DNA of 8,028 nucleotides, from assembly GCA_947177925.1 (NCBI GenBank), contig CAMWWJ010000152.1, positions 1 through 8,028 of the forward strand. Reading direction: 5' to 3'. Positions 1 to 6,661 of the stretch are shown here, in pieces. How positions within the stretch are numbered: the stretch's first letter is position 1; every line of letters begins with the position of its first letter. Under the pieces are notes generated by a model. That model was not told the DNA's origin, made no database searches, and saw nothing but the letters and a program-made list of their open reading frames with translations. The translations under genes were made by a program, and so were the position numbers. This stretch comes from an uncultured Lachnospiraceae bacterium (GTDB lineage: Bacteria; Bacillota; Clostridia; Lachnospirales; Lachnospiraceae).

Positions 1-173
1 AAAACTTGACAAAACAGAATAATGCTGAGAAGAAGGCTAATTAATCAGCGTTTCCTTAGCTATTATTTTTAACCAATGCTTTTCTTGATAGTGCCCATTC
101 TACTAATGCAATAATTTGTTTCACTTCAATCTTCAAGCAAAACAACACTATCAATATAAGCAATCTTTTATTA
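1..173. other. Gene-free stretch downstream of the last LeuC-like gene
   Basis: This AT-rich stretch follows the stop codon of the last gene of the operon. I see no supported coding region and no clear intrinsic terminator: on the minus strand no GC-rich hairpin is followed by a T-run. It contains one perfect 9-base inverted repeat (listed separately) and an imperfect palindrome around 37-50 (GCTAATTAATCAGC on the plus strand). Whether the operon ends here or continues past the window cannot be decided from this sequence. Confidence 0.5.
85..154 (-). repeat. 9-bp perfect inverted repeat downstream of the operon
   Basis: TTGATAGTG at 85-93 and its exact reverse complement CACTATCAA at 146-154 are separated by 52 bases. 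On the minus-strand transcript this could close a stem roughly 20 bases after the last stop codon. It might protect the 3' end of the mRNA or be a weak terminator, but no U-tract follows, so a standard Rho-independent terminator is not supported. A match of this length could also be chance in AT-rich DNA. Confidence 0.35.
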
Positions 174-1418
174 TTACTTAGTTGGTAAAGAAATTGTTCC
201 GTTCAATGCACTTACTGCTGCTACCGCTGGTGATGATAGATATATCTCTACTTTCTCACTTCCCATACGTCCAAGAAAATTTCTATTATTTGTAGCCAAT
301 ACTCGTTCACCATCAGCCAAAATGCCACCGGTACGTCCACAACATAATCCACATCCTGGCATTGTCACTGCTGCTCCTGCTCTTATTAATATTTCTAACA
401 ACCCGTTTTGTGCAGCTTTCCCATATATTTCACGACTTGCAGGTGTAATAATCATTCGCGTAGAAGATGATATTTTTTTCCCATCTAATATACGCGCAAC
501 GATTTCTATATCTTCTAATCTTCCATTCGTACATGACCCAATGAATACCTGATCTATTGGTGTACCCACTAATTCTTCTACCTTATGAATATTATCAACT
601 TGTGATGGGCAAGCAATTACTGGTTCAAATTTCTCTGCATCATAGTATATTTTTTGATAGTAATTTGCATTCTTATCAGGCTGCAAATTTACAGAAGGTT
701 CATTTCTATTAACATATGCTAGTGATTTTTCATCAGTTTCAAATACTGCACATTTAGCCCCTGCCTCAACTGCCATATTCGCAATAGTCATACGCGATGA
801 AAGGCTCATTTCTCGTATAGTGCTTCCAACAAATTCTAATGCACAATAGTTCGCTCCATCAGCGCCCAAATCGCCTAATAATCGAAGTATAACATCTTTA
901 GCACAGACATTTCTTGAAAGTTTTCCTTCAACTGTAACCTGTATTGTTCGTGGAACTTTAATCCAAATCTCCCCGGTACCAAGTATTGCTGACATTTCTG
1001 TATAGCCAATCCCCGTTGAAAATGAACCAACAGCTCCATAAGTAGTGGTGTGCGAATCGGTACCAAACACTATGTCTCCAGGCTTTACATATCCTTGCTC
1101 AACCATTAATTGATGGCAAATTCCATCTCCGCTATGAACGCAGTGTAAATTATATTTAGCTGCAAATTCATTACTTATACGTGTATGCCGAGCATCATCA
1201 ATAACAGCAGCTGGTATGAGATGATCATTTATAAGAACTACTCTTTCGGTATCCCAAATTTTAGTAAATCCCATTTCTTCAAATCTATTAGCCACAAATG
1301 GAACAAAAATATCATGAATCATTACCCTATTAGGATATACTGTCACAATTTCATCCGGTTTGACACTTTCTCTTCCAATGTTATGAGCTATTATTTTTTC
1401 AATAAGTGTGTTACCCAT
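174..1418 (-). CDS. LeuC-like/homoaconitase-family hydro-lyase large subunit (second pair)
   Basis: This is the large subunit of a [4Fe-4S] hydro-lyase of the aconitase superfamily, 414 aa, the length of the archaeal-type LeuC/homoaconitase group rather than bacterial LeuC (about 465 aa). The family moves a hydroxyl between adjacent carbons by dehydration and rehydration. Visible motifs are GICHQLM (99-105), GTDSHTTTYGA (119-129), SCTNGR with C296, and PGCGLC with C356 and C359; C296, C356 and C359 are the expected cluster ligands, so it looks active. The start ATG follows GGGGAGG at 7 bases and overlaps the stop of the LeuD-like partner by 8 bases (ATGGGTAA), so the two subunits are probably translationally coupled. 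Automatic annotation would probably say 3-isopropylmalate dehydratase. No leuA or leuB lies nearby, so the true substrate is open: aconitate, homoaconitate, alkylmalate or a related acid are all possible. The family call is firm, the substrate is not. Confidence 0.93.
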   Translation of the reverse strand: MGNTLIEKIIAHNIGRESVKPDEIVTVYPNRVMIHDIFVPFVANRFEEMGFTKIWDTERVVLINDHLIPAAVIDDARHTRISNEFAAKYNLHCVHSGDGICHQLMVEQGYVKPGDIVFGTDSHTTTYGAVGSFSTGIGYTEMSAILGTGEIWIKVPRTIQVTVEGKLSRNVCAKDVILRLLGDLGADGANYCALEFVGSTIREMSLSSRMTIANMAVEAGAKCAVFETDEKSLAYVNRNEPSVNLQPDKNANYYQKIYYDAEKFEPVIACPSQVDNIHKVEELVGTPIDQVFIGSCTNGRLEDIEIVARILDGKKISSSTRMIITPASREIYGKAAQNGLLEILIRAGAAVTMPGCGLCCGRTGGILADGERVLATNNRNFLGRMGSEKVEIYLSSPAVAAVSALNGTISLPTK

Positions 1419-1914
1419 TATTATACCTCCCCGTTCTTTCTCTCATAGCCTGTACCAAACCTCCCTTTTCTAAGATATCTAATACATTTTCCGCTATTGG
1501 TTGTAAATCATATTCTTTTCCTTTATAAGTTATTTTTTCTCCTACATCTACTACAATTTCATCACCTTCTGAAACATCATCATATAAGAATGGATTTTCA
1601 AGAAGAAGCAAGCCATTGTTCATAGCATTACGATAAAAAATTCTTGCATAACTTTTTGCAATAATTGCTGCCAGACCAAGTTTTCCGAGGACTTCAGATG
1701 CCTGTTCACGTGAGGAACCACATCCAAAATTTTTACCTGCAACTAGAATATCTCCTGGCTTCACCAATGCTGCAAAATCAGGACGTATTGGCGCAAAAAC
1801 GTAAGGAATCATTTCATCTAAAGAAGAAAGAGCTAAATAGTCTGTAGGAAGAATTAAATCCGTATCAATATCATCGCCCATTATCCATATTTTCCCTGAA
1901 AAATGTTGTTTCAT
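1411..1914 (-). CDS. LeuD-like hydro-lyase small subunit (second pair)
   Basis: This is the small (swivel-domain) subunit that partners the LeuC-like protein encoded directly downstream, 167 aa from the chosen start, typical of archaeal-type LeuD. Motifs: GDDIDTDLI (13-21), the substrate-recognition loop YLAL (26-29), GKNFGCGSSREQA (60-72) and ARIFYRNAMNNG. I chose the ATG at 1912-1914 because AAGGAA lies 7 bases upstream and because it gives the usual short N-terminus before the DDIDTD motif. In-frame ATGs at 1930-1932 and 1942-1944 would add 4 or 10 residues (MYKKMERNKT) but have no well-spaced ribosome binding site; the outer one almost touches the preceding stop codon. The gene starts 33 bases after the first LeuC-like gene and overlaps the second by 8. 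The loop lacks the arginine I associate with homoaconitases, which hints at a non-acidic side group on the substrate. That last point is inference. Confidence 0.9.
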   Translation of the reverse strand: MKQHFSGKIWIMGDDIDTDLILPTDYLALSSLDEMIPYVFAPIRPDFAALVKPGDILVAGKNFGCGSSREQASEVLGKLGLAAIIAKSYARIFYRNAMNNGLLLLENPFLYDDVSEGDEIVVDVGEKITYKGKEYDLQPIAENVLDILEKGGLVQAMRERTGRYNNG

Positions 1915-1932
1915 TGTCTTATTCCTTTCCAT
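1906..1932 (-). promoter_or_regulatory. Ribosome binding site deciding the LeuD-like start
   Basis: Read on the minus strand, AAGGAA is followed by a 7-base spacer and then the ATG at 1912-1914. This supports the internal Met over the two upstream in-frame ATGs, so the longer 177-residue version is probably an over-extension. Confidence 0.6.
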
Positions 1933-1947
1933 CTTCTTATACATTCA

Positions 1948-3201
1948 TTATCTAAACATAGTTTCCGAGATTATTTTTCCTTTTATCGCTGATGCAGCTA
2001 CAGTCGCAGCAGAGCCTAAATATATCTTAGAATCAGGGTGTCCTGCACGTCCCCTGAAATTACGAGTTCCCGTTGAAATCAACACTTCATTTGCATAAAG
2101 GACCCCTTGACAACCTCCCCAGCACACACTACAGTTACTATTGACAATCATGGCTCCTGCTTCATTTAAAATACTAATAATACCTTCCTGTAATGCCTGT
2201 AAATACACATCATTAGATGCTGGAGATATAATAAGCCGAACATGCGGAGCAACTTTATGATCTTTTAAAATAGATGCGGCTACCCTTAAATCCTCAATTC
2301 GTCCATTGTTGCAAGAACCAATAAAGGCCTGATCAATTTTTATTTCTGACAATTCATTTGTCGGAATAACATCATCAATATGATCAGGTCTAGCCACAAC
2401 AGATTTAATATCTGATAAATTGTAATAGTATTCTGCTGCATACCTTGCACCCGCATCACTTTTAAACTCTTGTCTTGGTTTTCGTCCATGTTCAGCAAGA
2501 AAATCTGTTACTTTGTTATCCACTTCCATTAATGCCGTTTTTGCTCCAGCTTCCACTGCTAAATTAGCCAAAACAATACGTTCTGCAACAGACATTTTCT
2601 CTATTCCCTCTCCTACAAATTCCATAATTTTATAATTACATCCATTTGCACCAATATCCCCAATTATCGTTAACATCAAATCTCTTGCGTATATACCCTC
2701 ATGTAATTCTCCTGTCAAATAAAATCTAATCGTTTCAGGAACCATCAGCCAAGTTGTTCCTGTAACCATACCATAAAGAAAGTCCGTACAACCTACCCCT
2801 GTGCCAAAAGCTCCAAGCGCACCATAACTACACGTATGAGAATCAGCACCAATTATAAGTTCTCCCGAATTGACATGATTTTCTATCATTAACTGATGAC
2901 AAATACCTTTCCCTTCATAAATCGTTATATTATTTTCATTTGCAAATAAACGCATCTTCCTATGTGCTGCTGCTGTTTCGGGACTATCGGCAGGAAAATT
3001 ATGGTCAATAATAAATACTACCTTACTACTATCTGATATCCTAGGATATTTCAATTTATGGTTATACATATCCAACGTAAGATGAGTTGTTGCATCATTA
3101 GTCATTATTTTGTCTAATTGTACAATATGAATTTCTCCTGGATTTACATGCTTAACCCCTGCTGCCGATGCAATAATTTTTTCACCCATAGTCATACTCA
3201 T
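1948..3201 (-). CDS. LeuC-like hydro-lyase large subunit with atypical cluster motif (first pair)
   Basis: This is a second aconitase-superfamily large subunit, 417 aa, clearly diverged from the other copy but collinear with it. Visible motifs: GICHQLM (99-105), GADSHTCSYGALGAFGTG (118-135), SCNNGR with C297, and SNCSVC with C357 and C360. All three cluster cysteines are kept, so a [4Fe-4S] enzyme is expected. The usual PGCG around the second cysteine has become SNCS, and SCTNG has become SCNNG, so the active-site surroundings differ from ordinary LeuC. The ATG is preceded by GGGAGGG with a short A-rich spacer and overlaps the stop of its LeuD-like partner in an ATGA arrangement, so the subunits are probably coupled. 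The divergence between the two pairs argues for two successive steps or two substrates rather than a recent duplication. Substrate unknown; family assignment firm. Confidence 0.92.
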   Translation of the reverse strand: MSMTMGEKIIASAAGVKHVNPGEIHIVQLDKIMTNDATTHLTLDMYNHKLKYPRISDSSKVVFIIDHNFPADSPETAAAHRKMRLFANENNITIYEGKGICHQLMIENHVNSGELIIGADSHTCSYGALGAFGTGVGCTDFLYGMVTGTTWLMVPETIRFYLTGELHEGIYARDLMLTIIGDIGANGCNYKIMEFVGEGIEKMSVAERIVLANLAVEAGAKTALMEVDNKVTDFLAEHGRKPRQEFKSDAGARYAAEYYYNLSDIKSVVARPDHIDDVIPTNELSEIKIDQAFIGSCNNGRIEDLRVAASILKDHKVAPHVRLIISPASNDVYLQALQEGIISILNEAGAMIVNSNCSVCWGGCQGVLYANEVLISTGTRNFRGRAGHPDSKIYLGSAATVAASAIKGKIISETMFR

Positions 3202-3686
3202 AATTTTCCCTCCCCACTATTAAGAAAGGCAATTAGCCCACCCTTCTTTATAATTTTCTGCATATGCTCAGGTAATCTAGTACACTTATACTCTTTACCA
3301 TTCGCAAATATTATCCCATCTTCTATGTCTATACAGATTACATCTCCCTGATTTACATCATTCTGAATAGAATCACATAGAACTACTGGTAATCCAATGT
3401 TAATAGCATTCCGATAAAAAATTCGTGCAAAACTTGGTGCAATAACTGCACCTACACCTAACGCTTTCAGTGTACTAGGTGCTTGTTCCCGAGATGAACC
3501 ACATCCAAAATTTTCACCAGCAATTATCACATCGTTCATTCTAACCTTTTTGGCAAAATTCGGATCTATTGACTCAAAAACATACTTTTTCATATCCTCG
3601 ATTTTTGGCAAAATTAAATATTGACTTGCAATGATTTGATCTGTATCAATATCATCACCAAATTTCCATACTCTGCTTTCTTCCAT
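3198..3686 (-). CDS. LeuD-like hydro-lyase small subunit (first pair)
   Basis: This is the small subunit of the first hydro-lyase pair, 162 aa from the chosen start. Motifs: WKFGDDIDTDQII (7-19), loop YLIL (23-26), GENFGCGSSREQA (57-69) and ARIFYRNAINIG, all hallmark LeuD/homoaconitase small-subunit signatures. The start is one of two adjacent ATGs (3687-3689 or 3684-3686). AGGAGG lies 5 bases before the first and 8 before the second, so I chose the second. An in-frame GTG at 3693-3695 lies next to that Shine-Dalgarno and is very unlikely to be the start. Its stop overlaps the ATG of the LeuC-like gene by 4 bases, and it follows the Tam-like methyltransferase by 47 bases. The hydrophobic YLIL loop suggests an isopropylmalate-like rather than citrate-like side group on the substrate, as an inference from the family. 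Confidence 0.9.
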   Translation of the reverse strand: MEESRVWKFGDDIDTDQIIASQYLILPKIEDMKKYVFESIDPNFAKKVRMNDVIIAGENFGCGSSREQAPSTLKALGVGAVIAPSFARIFYRNAINIGLPVVLCDSIQNDVNQGDVICIDIEDGIIFANGKEYKCTRLPEHMQKIIKKGGLIAFLNSGEGKL

Positions 3687-3702
3687 CATAAACACCTCCT
3701 AG
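3680..3702 (-). promoter_or_regulatory. Strong Shine-Dalgarno deciding the first LeuD-like start
   Basis: On the minus strand CTAGGAGGTGTTTATGATG shows a consensus AGGAGG. The in-frame GTG immediately following AGGAG overlaps the Shine-Dalgarno itself and cannot be served by it. The paired ATGs 5 and 8 bases downstream are the real candidates. Confidence 0.75.
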
Positions 3703-3733
3703 TTTATCTTTTTGGCTTATATAAAAACAACAT

Positions 3734-4522
3734 TTATGATTTATATAAAATAACAAAAATTCTTGGAAATCTTAGTAATACCCTTCCAAACTCATCAAAT
3801 TTATAAGCCTTTTTCAATTTTTCTGTATATTGTTCATAAAATTTATTTTTTATGCTTTCATTAGGTAACCTTTCCATAAAAGTGCGTAAACCAGACCCCT
3901 TATACCATTCAACAACCTCTTCATGAGAATCTAAAATATGTATATAGTCTGTTTTCCATACAACTATTTTTTTTGATAATTTGACCGCAATATCATAGTA
4001 ATGTTGCAATGTATAATGCTTCGGATACTCAGGTAACTCTTGAAAAAATGATTTCCAGTCCTGTGAAGTAACAAGTTTTAACACTTCTGTATATATAGGC
4101 TGATCTTGTTCTGCAGGTATTTGTATTGCTAAAGCCCCTCCTATATTGACCATGCTAAACAATGTTTCAATCACCCTCTTATGTTCAGGTACCCATTGTA
4201 GTACAGCATTGGAAAATGCCACATCATATGCGCCTAATTTAAGAAGTTCATCTGTCTTAGTTATATCACATTGAATCCATTGAATATTATTGTTTGTTTT
4301 CTTAGCATATGATAGCATAGATTGTGATTTATCAATCCCTGTAATAGATGCATTTTTCCAATGTTTGTGTATAATTTCAGTACTAGTTCCCGGTCCACAT
4401 CCTATATCAATTATTCTTTCTGGATTCTCAATCTCAATTTTACATAGTAAATCAATTGCCGGTTGTAATCGCTCATGATAAAATTTCAAATATTGTTGTG
4501 GTTGCCAATCAACTTTTTCCAT
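3734..4522 (-). CDS. tam: Tam-like trans-aconitate methyltransferase
   Basis: This is a class I SAM-dependent methyltransferase, 262 aa, that resembles E. coli Tam along its whole length. Shared landmarks include the N-terminal W-x-P-xx-YLxF-xx-ER-xx-PA pattern (6-22), SAM motif I DIGCGPGTST (39-48), the acidic ribose-binding TGID (61-64), the NAVLQWVPEH stretch (105-114), the GLRTFME segment (211-217) and the C-terminal LLRFPRIFV (249-257). E. coli Tam (EC 2.1.1.144) uses SAM to esterify one carboxylate of trans-aconitate; it is cytosolic. Here the gene sits between a carrier protein and two aconitase-family pairs, so the natural substrate is plausibly an aconitate-like product of those enzymes. 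The start ATG has AGGAGG unusually far away (15 bases) and a closer AAAGGA at 3 bases; no other in-frame start is sensible. Family and likely substrate class are well supported; the exact acid and methylated carboxylate are not. Confidence 0.85.
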   Translation of the reverse strand: MEKVDWQPQQYLKFYHERLQPAIDLLCKIEIENPERIIDIGCGPGTSTEIIHKHWKNASITGIDKSQSMLSYAKKTNNNIQWIQCDITKTDELLKLGAYDVAFSNAVLQWVPEHKRVIETLFSMVNIGGALAIQIPAEQDQPIYTEVLKLVTSQDWKSFFQELPEYPKHYTLQHYYDIAVKLSKKIVVWKTDYIHILDSHEEVVEWYKGSGLRTFMERLPNESIKNKFYEQYTEKLKKAYKFDEFGRVLLRFPRIFVILYKS

Positions 4523-4544
4523 ATTCCTTTCTCTATACCTCCTA

Positions 4545-4817
4545 CTACAATATATTATCTTCGCTCAATTTTTTTTCATAGATAGCATCAACTAAATCGC
4601 TAAAAATCACTAGTTTAGTAATATCCGTTTCATCATCTATAGAGATTCCAAACTTTTCTTCAATATCTACTAGTAACTGCACAAAAACAAACGAATCCAA
4701 ATCCAAATCAGTAACTAAATTCATATTTAAAATTTCAGTCTCATTTATGATATTTATCTGTTTAGTATATGGTTGAAGAATTTCCTTTAATATTTTTTCA
4801 CACTGTTTTTTATTCAC
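4545..4817 (-). CDS. Stand-alone acyl/peptidyl carrier protein
   Basis: This is a 90-aa acidic carrier protein. The phosphopantetheine attachment motif is DLDLDSF (37-43), with S42 as the serine expected to receive the 4'-phosphopantetheine arm; the following helix FVQLLVDIEEKFG (45-57) is typical. It starts with GTG: AAGGAG stands 8 bases upstream and no ATG fits before residue 32. The GTG overlaps the stop codon of the AMP-ligase gene by 8 bases (GTGAATAA), so ligase and carrier are probably made in a fixed ratio and work together. It differs from a housekeeping AcpP: the usual DSLD is replaced by DSFVFV and the genes around it are not fatty acid genes. Its load is unknown; an acid activated by the adjacent ligase is the natural guess. 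No phosphopantetheinyl transferase is seen in the window. Confidence 0.88.
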   Translation of the reverse strand: MNKKQCEKILKEILQPYTKQINIINETEILNMNLVTDLDLDSFVFVQLLVDIEEKFGISIDDETDITKLVIFSDLVDAIYEKKLSEDNIL

Positions 4818-6252
4818 AATTAATTCTCCTTATTTTTCCTGTTATATTTCGCTCAATTTGTTCAACAAATTTTATCTCTTGAGGCACTTTATATATTTCC
4901 AGATTTTTTTTACAATAATTTCTGATTTTCTCCTTTGTCAAATCGCTATTAGCACTTAAAACGATATTAGCCGCAACACATTCGCCTAAAATTGAATGCT
5001 TTTTTGCGTAAACAACAGCATCAATGATGCCATCTATTTCAGTCAATGTTCTTTCAATTTCCTCTGGAATAATATTGTATCCCCCACTAATAATCATATT
5101 CTTCTTTCTGCCAATAACATATAAATATCCTTCTGAATCGAAACTTCCAAAGTCTCCCGTGTGGAGCCATCCGTCTGCAAGTACCTTTTTACTCGAAATT
5201 TCATTTTTTAAATATCCCACCATAATATTCTTTCCTTTAACAAGAATTTCATTGTCATCTGCCAATTTTACTTCAACTAATTCTTGCATTGGTTTTCCAG
5301 TAGATCCTATTTTATTTTCCCACTGTTCTAAATCCATCATAGTAATAATGGGAGCAGCCTCAGTCATGCCATATGATTGTAATAGACTTATATTGGGAAA
5401 ACGCTTTTTAAAAATATGTATTTTGGATACAGGCATTTCAGATCCACCGGTACCTATTGCCCTCAAAGAACTAATGTCATAATTCTCTTCCGAAATATCA
5501 CTGATAATTTTTAACACCATAGTTGGAATAGTTTCAACCCTTGGGACCTTATGATATGAGACTAATTTCCAAAATTTATCCACTGAGAAATTTCCGTCAT
5601 AAATCACTAATGATACTCCTAAATACATATGCACCAACATTTGTGCATTTCCGTAAGATGAAGGAAATGGTAAAACATTTAAACTATTAGCCAATTTATT
5701 ATTTTCCGGCGATACTTTATAATAAGCACAAAATACTTTTACCATATGAATAAGATTATCATCCGTAAAAATTACATAGTTAGGACGACCTGTTGTTCCA
5801 GATGTTTTTAATAATAAACAAGTATCCGTTCTTTCTAATTCACTTTCTTCACCCTGTTCATGTTCAAAATGTATTAGTGTCAAACCATATTCAATAAAAT
5901 CGTAAAATTCAACATTAGTAAAATTATCTATAAAGTATTCTTTATTGTTTAGCGTTGTAATCAAACAATTTACGCCACAAAATTGAATATCATGCTTCAA
6001 GCTTTCTAATCCGCCAATTTGCATAATAGGAAATACTGTTCTATCCGCATATAGAACCGAAAAAAAAGAAACTAAATACGACAGACTATTCGGTAAATAT
6101 AAAGTAATAATCTTAGTTCCAATTTTTTCTATTACTGTTGAGATTAAACAACTAGCTCGATGCAATTCTTTAAATGTTATTTCGGCTCCTTTATATATTG
6201 CTGCAATCCCATTATCATTTGCCTTCTCAATTAAATAATCTTTTACTTTCAT
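4810..6252 (-). CDS. ANL-family AMP-forming acid ligase
   Basis: This is an adenylate-forming enzyme, 480 aa, that should activate a carboxylic acid with ATP and pass the acyl group to a thiol. Motifs in order: P-loop-like TSGTTGRPN (150-158), YGMTEA (294-299), GWLHTGD (361-367), hinge-region GRKKNMI (381-387), GGYNIIPEEIE, and the C-terminal catalytic lysine K473 in ITGKIRR (470-476). The set is complete, so it looks active. The P-loop ends in PN instead of the usual PK(G), a mild deviation. It is somewhat shorter than most acyl-CoA synthetases. The stop codon overlaps the carrier-protein gene, so loading that carrier rather than CoA is the best guess. Start: ATG at 6250-6252 or TTG at 6253-6255, with GGGAGGA 10 or 7 bases upstream; I give the ATG, and the difference is one residue. 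Substrate cannot be read from the sequence. Confidence 0.92.
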   Translation of the reverse strand: MKVKDYLIEKANDNGIAAIYKGAEITFKELHRASCLISTVIEKIGTKIITLYLPNSLSYLVSFFSVLYADRTVFPIMQIGGLESLKHDIQFCGVNCLITTLNNKEYFIDNFTNVEFYDFIEYGLTLIHFEHEQGEESELERTDTCLLLKTSGTTGRPNYVIFTDDNLIHMVKVFCAYYKVSPENNKLANSLNVLPFPSSYGNAQMLVHMYLGVSLVIYDGNFSVDKFWKLVSYHKVPRVETIPTMVLKIISDISEENYDISSLRAIGTGGSEMPVSKIHIFKKRFPNISLLQSYGMTEAAPIITMMDLEQWENKIGSTGKPMQELVEVKLADDNEILVKGKNIMVGYLKNEISSKKVLADGWLHTGDFGSFDSEGYLYVIGRKKNMIISGGYNIIPEEIERTLTEIDGIIDAVVYAKKHSILGECVAANIVLSANSDLTKEKIRNYCKKNLEIYKVPQEIKFVEQIERNITGKIRRINCE

Positions 6253-6289
6253 CAATATTACTTCCTCCCTATTAAGTCAAGTCTTATTT

Positions 6290-6311
6290 CCTTGAAAATC
6301 AAGGATTTTTT
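6290..6311 (+). terminator. Small hairpin with plus-strand T-run
   Basis: CCTTGA-AAA-TCAAGG (6290-6304) is a perfect 6-bp stem with a 3-base loop, followed on the plus strand by A and six T (6306-6311). On the plus strand this has the form of a short intrinsic terminator, although nothing on that strand is a supported gene. On the minus strand no T-run follows. An alternative is that it is the terminal hairpin of an IS200/IS605-like remnant, since those elements carry subterminal palindromes. Confidence 0.35.
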
Positions 6312-6356
6312 CGATATATCATCAATAAATATCTCAGAAGAAAGAGCCATAGGAAT

Positions 6357-6427
6357 GGACATTTCTCTTTATCTAGTACGAGAATAACCACTTTTGGATA
6401 CACGAAGTAAAACGTCCTACTTCTCGT
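6357..6427 (-). ncRNA. Possible pseudoknotted RNA segment
   Basis: On the minus strand ACGAGAA (6421-6427) can pair with TTCTCGT (6378-6384) in 7 perfect pairs, and GGACGTTT (6410-6417) can pair with AAATGTCC (6357-6364) in 8 pairs with one G-U. The two stems interleave in order, which is the pattern of an H-type pseudoknot. A competing local hairpin GAAGTA/TACTTC (6418-6423 with 6404-6409) and the small stem CCAT-TCCT-ATGG (6347-6358) are also possible. The pairings are seen directly; that they form in a real RNA is inference. Confidence 0.35.
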
Positions 6428-6661
6428 TCTACATGGCCTTGTGCATACCCCTCCATCTACAGCAACAACCCTCCCGTATCTACCTGGATCATCAGCCCAC
6501 AAAAGCTACGTCCTAACTTCTCTCGTCTAACCCGTCCATAACCAAGGTGTCAGCTCAGTTCCTAACCAGAAGCTTGCATATTCCTGCCGACTATTAGCTC
6601 ATTCTTTGTATGTTTTATTACTGACTTTCGTCCTGCAACAGCACTTTTCAGTGGACGTTTT
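6409..6661. repeat. Long-range 9-bp inverted repeat framing the GC-rich interval
   Basis: AAAACGTCC at 6409-6417 and GGACGTTTT at 6653-6661 are exact reverse complements; allowing one mismatch extends the match to 11 positions. The pair brackets most of the high-GC part, so it could close a large RNA structure. It competes with the local 8-bp pairing of the same segment. Confidence 0.4.

Noticed and set aside
56..124. 22-codon minus-strand frame beginning with GTG (VKQIIALVEW...) after the last LeuC-like gene
   Set aside because: There is no convincing Shine-Dalgarno and the frame is too short to support; it remains open upstream without an ATG.
174..3695. Ordinary leucine biosynthesis operon
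   Set aside because: There are two dehydratase pairs but no leuA or leuB, and the neighbours are a Tam-like methyltransferase, a ligase and a carrier protein.
5024..5482. 152-codon plus-strand open frame
   Set aside because: It lies fully inside the ligase gene, whose motifs are clear, and is a hydrophobic low-complexity shadow without a recognisable family.
6252..6280. TTGACT - 17 bases - TATTGA on the minus strand, resembling a sigma-A promoter
   Set aside because: The would-be -10 box overlaps the ligase start codon, so transcription would begin inside the gene and lose the ribosome binding site.
6299..6502. 67-codon open frame on the minus strand in the GC-rich island
   Set aside because: Its start lacks a ribosome binding site, the composition (many Arg, Val, Cys) looks like translated noncoding DNA, and I recognise no domain.
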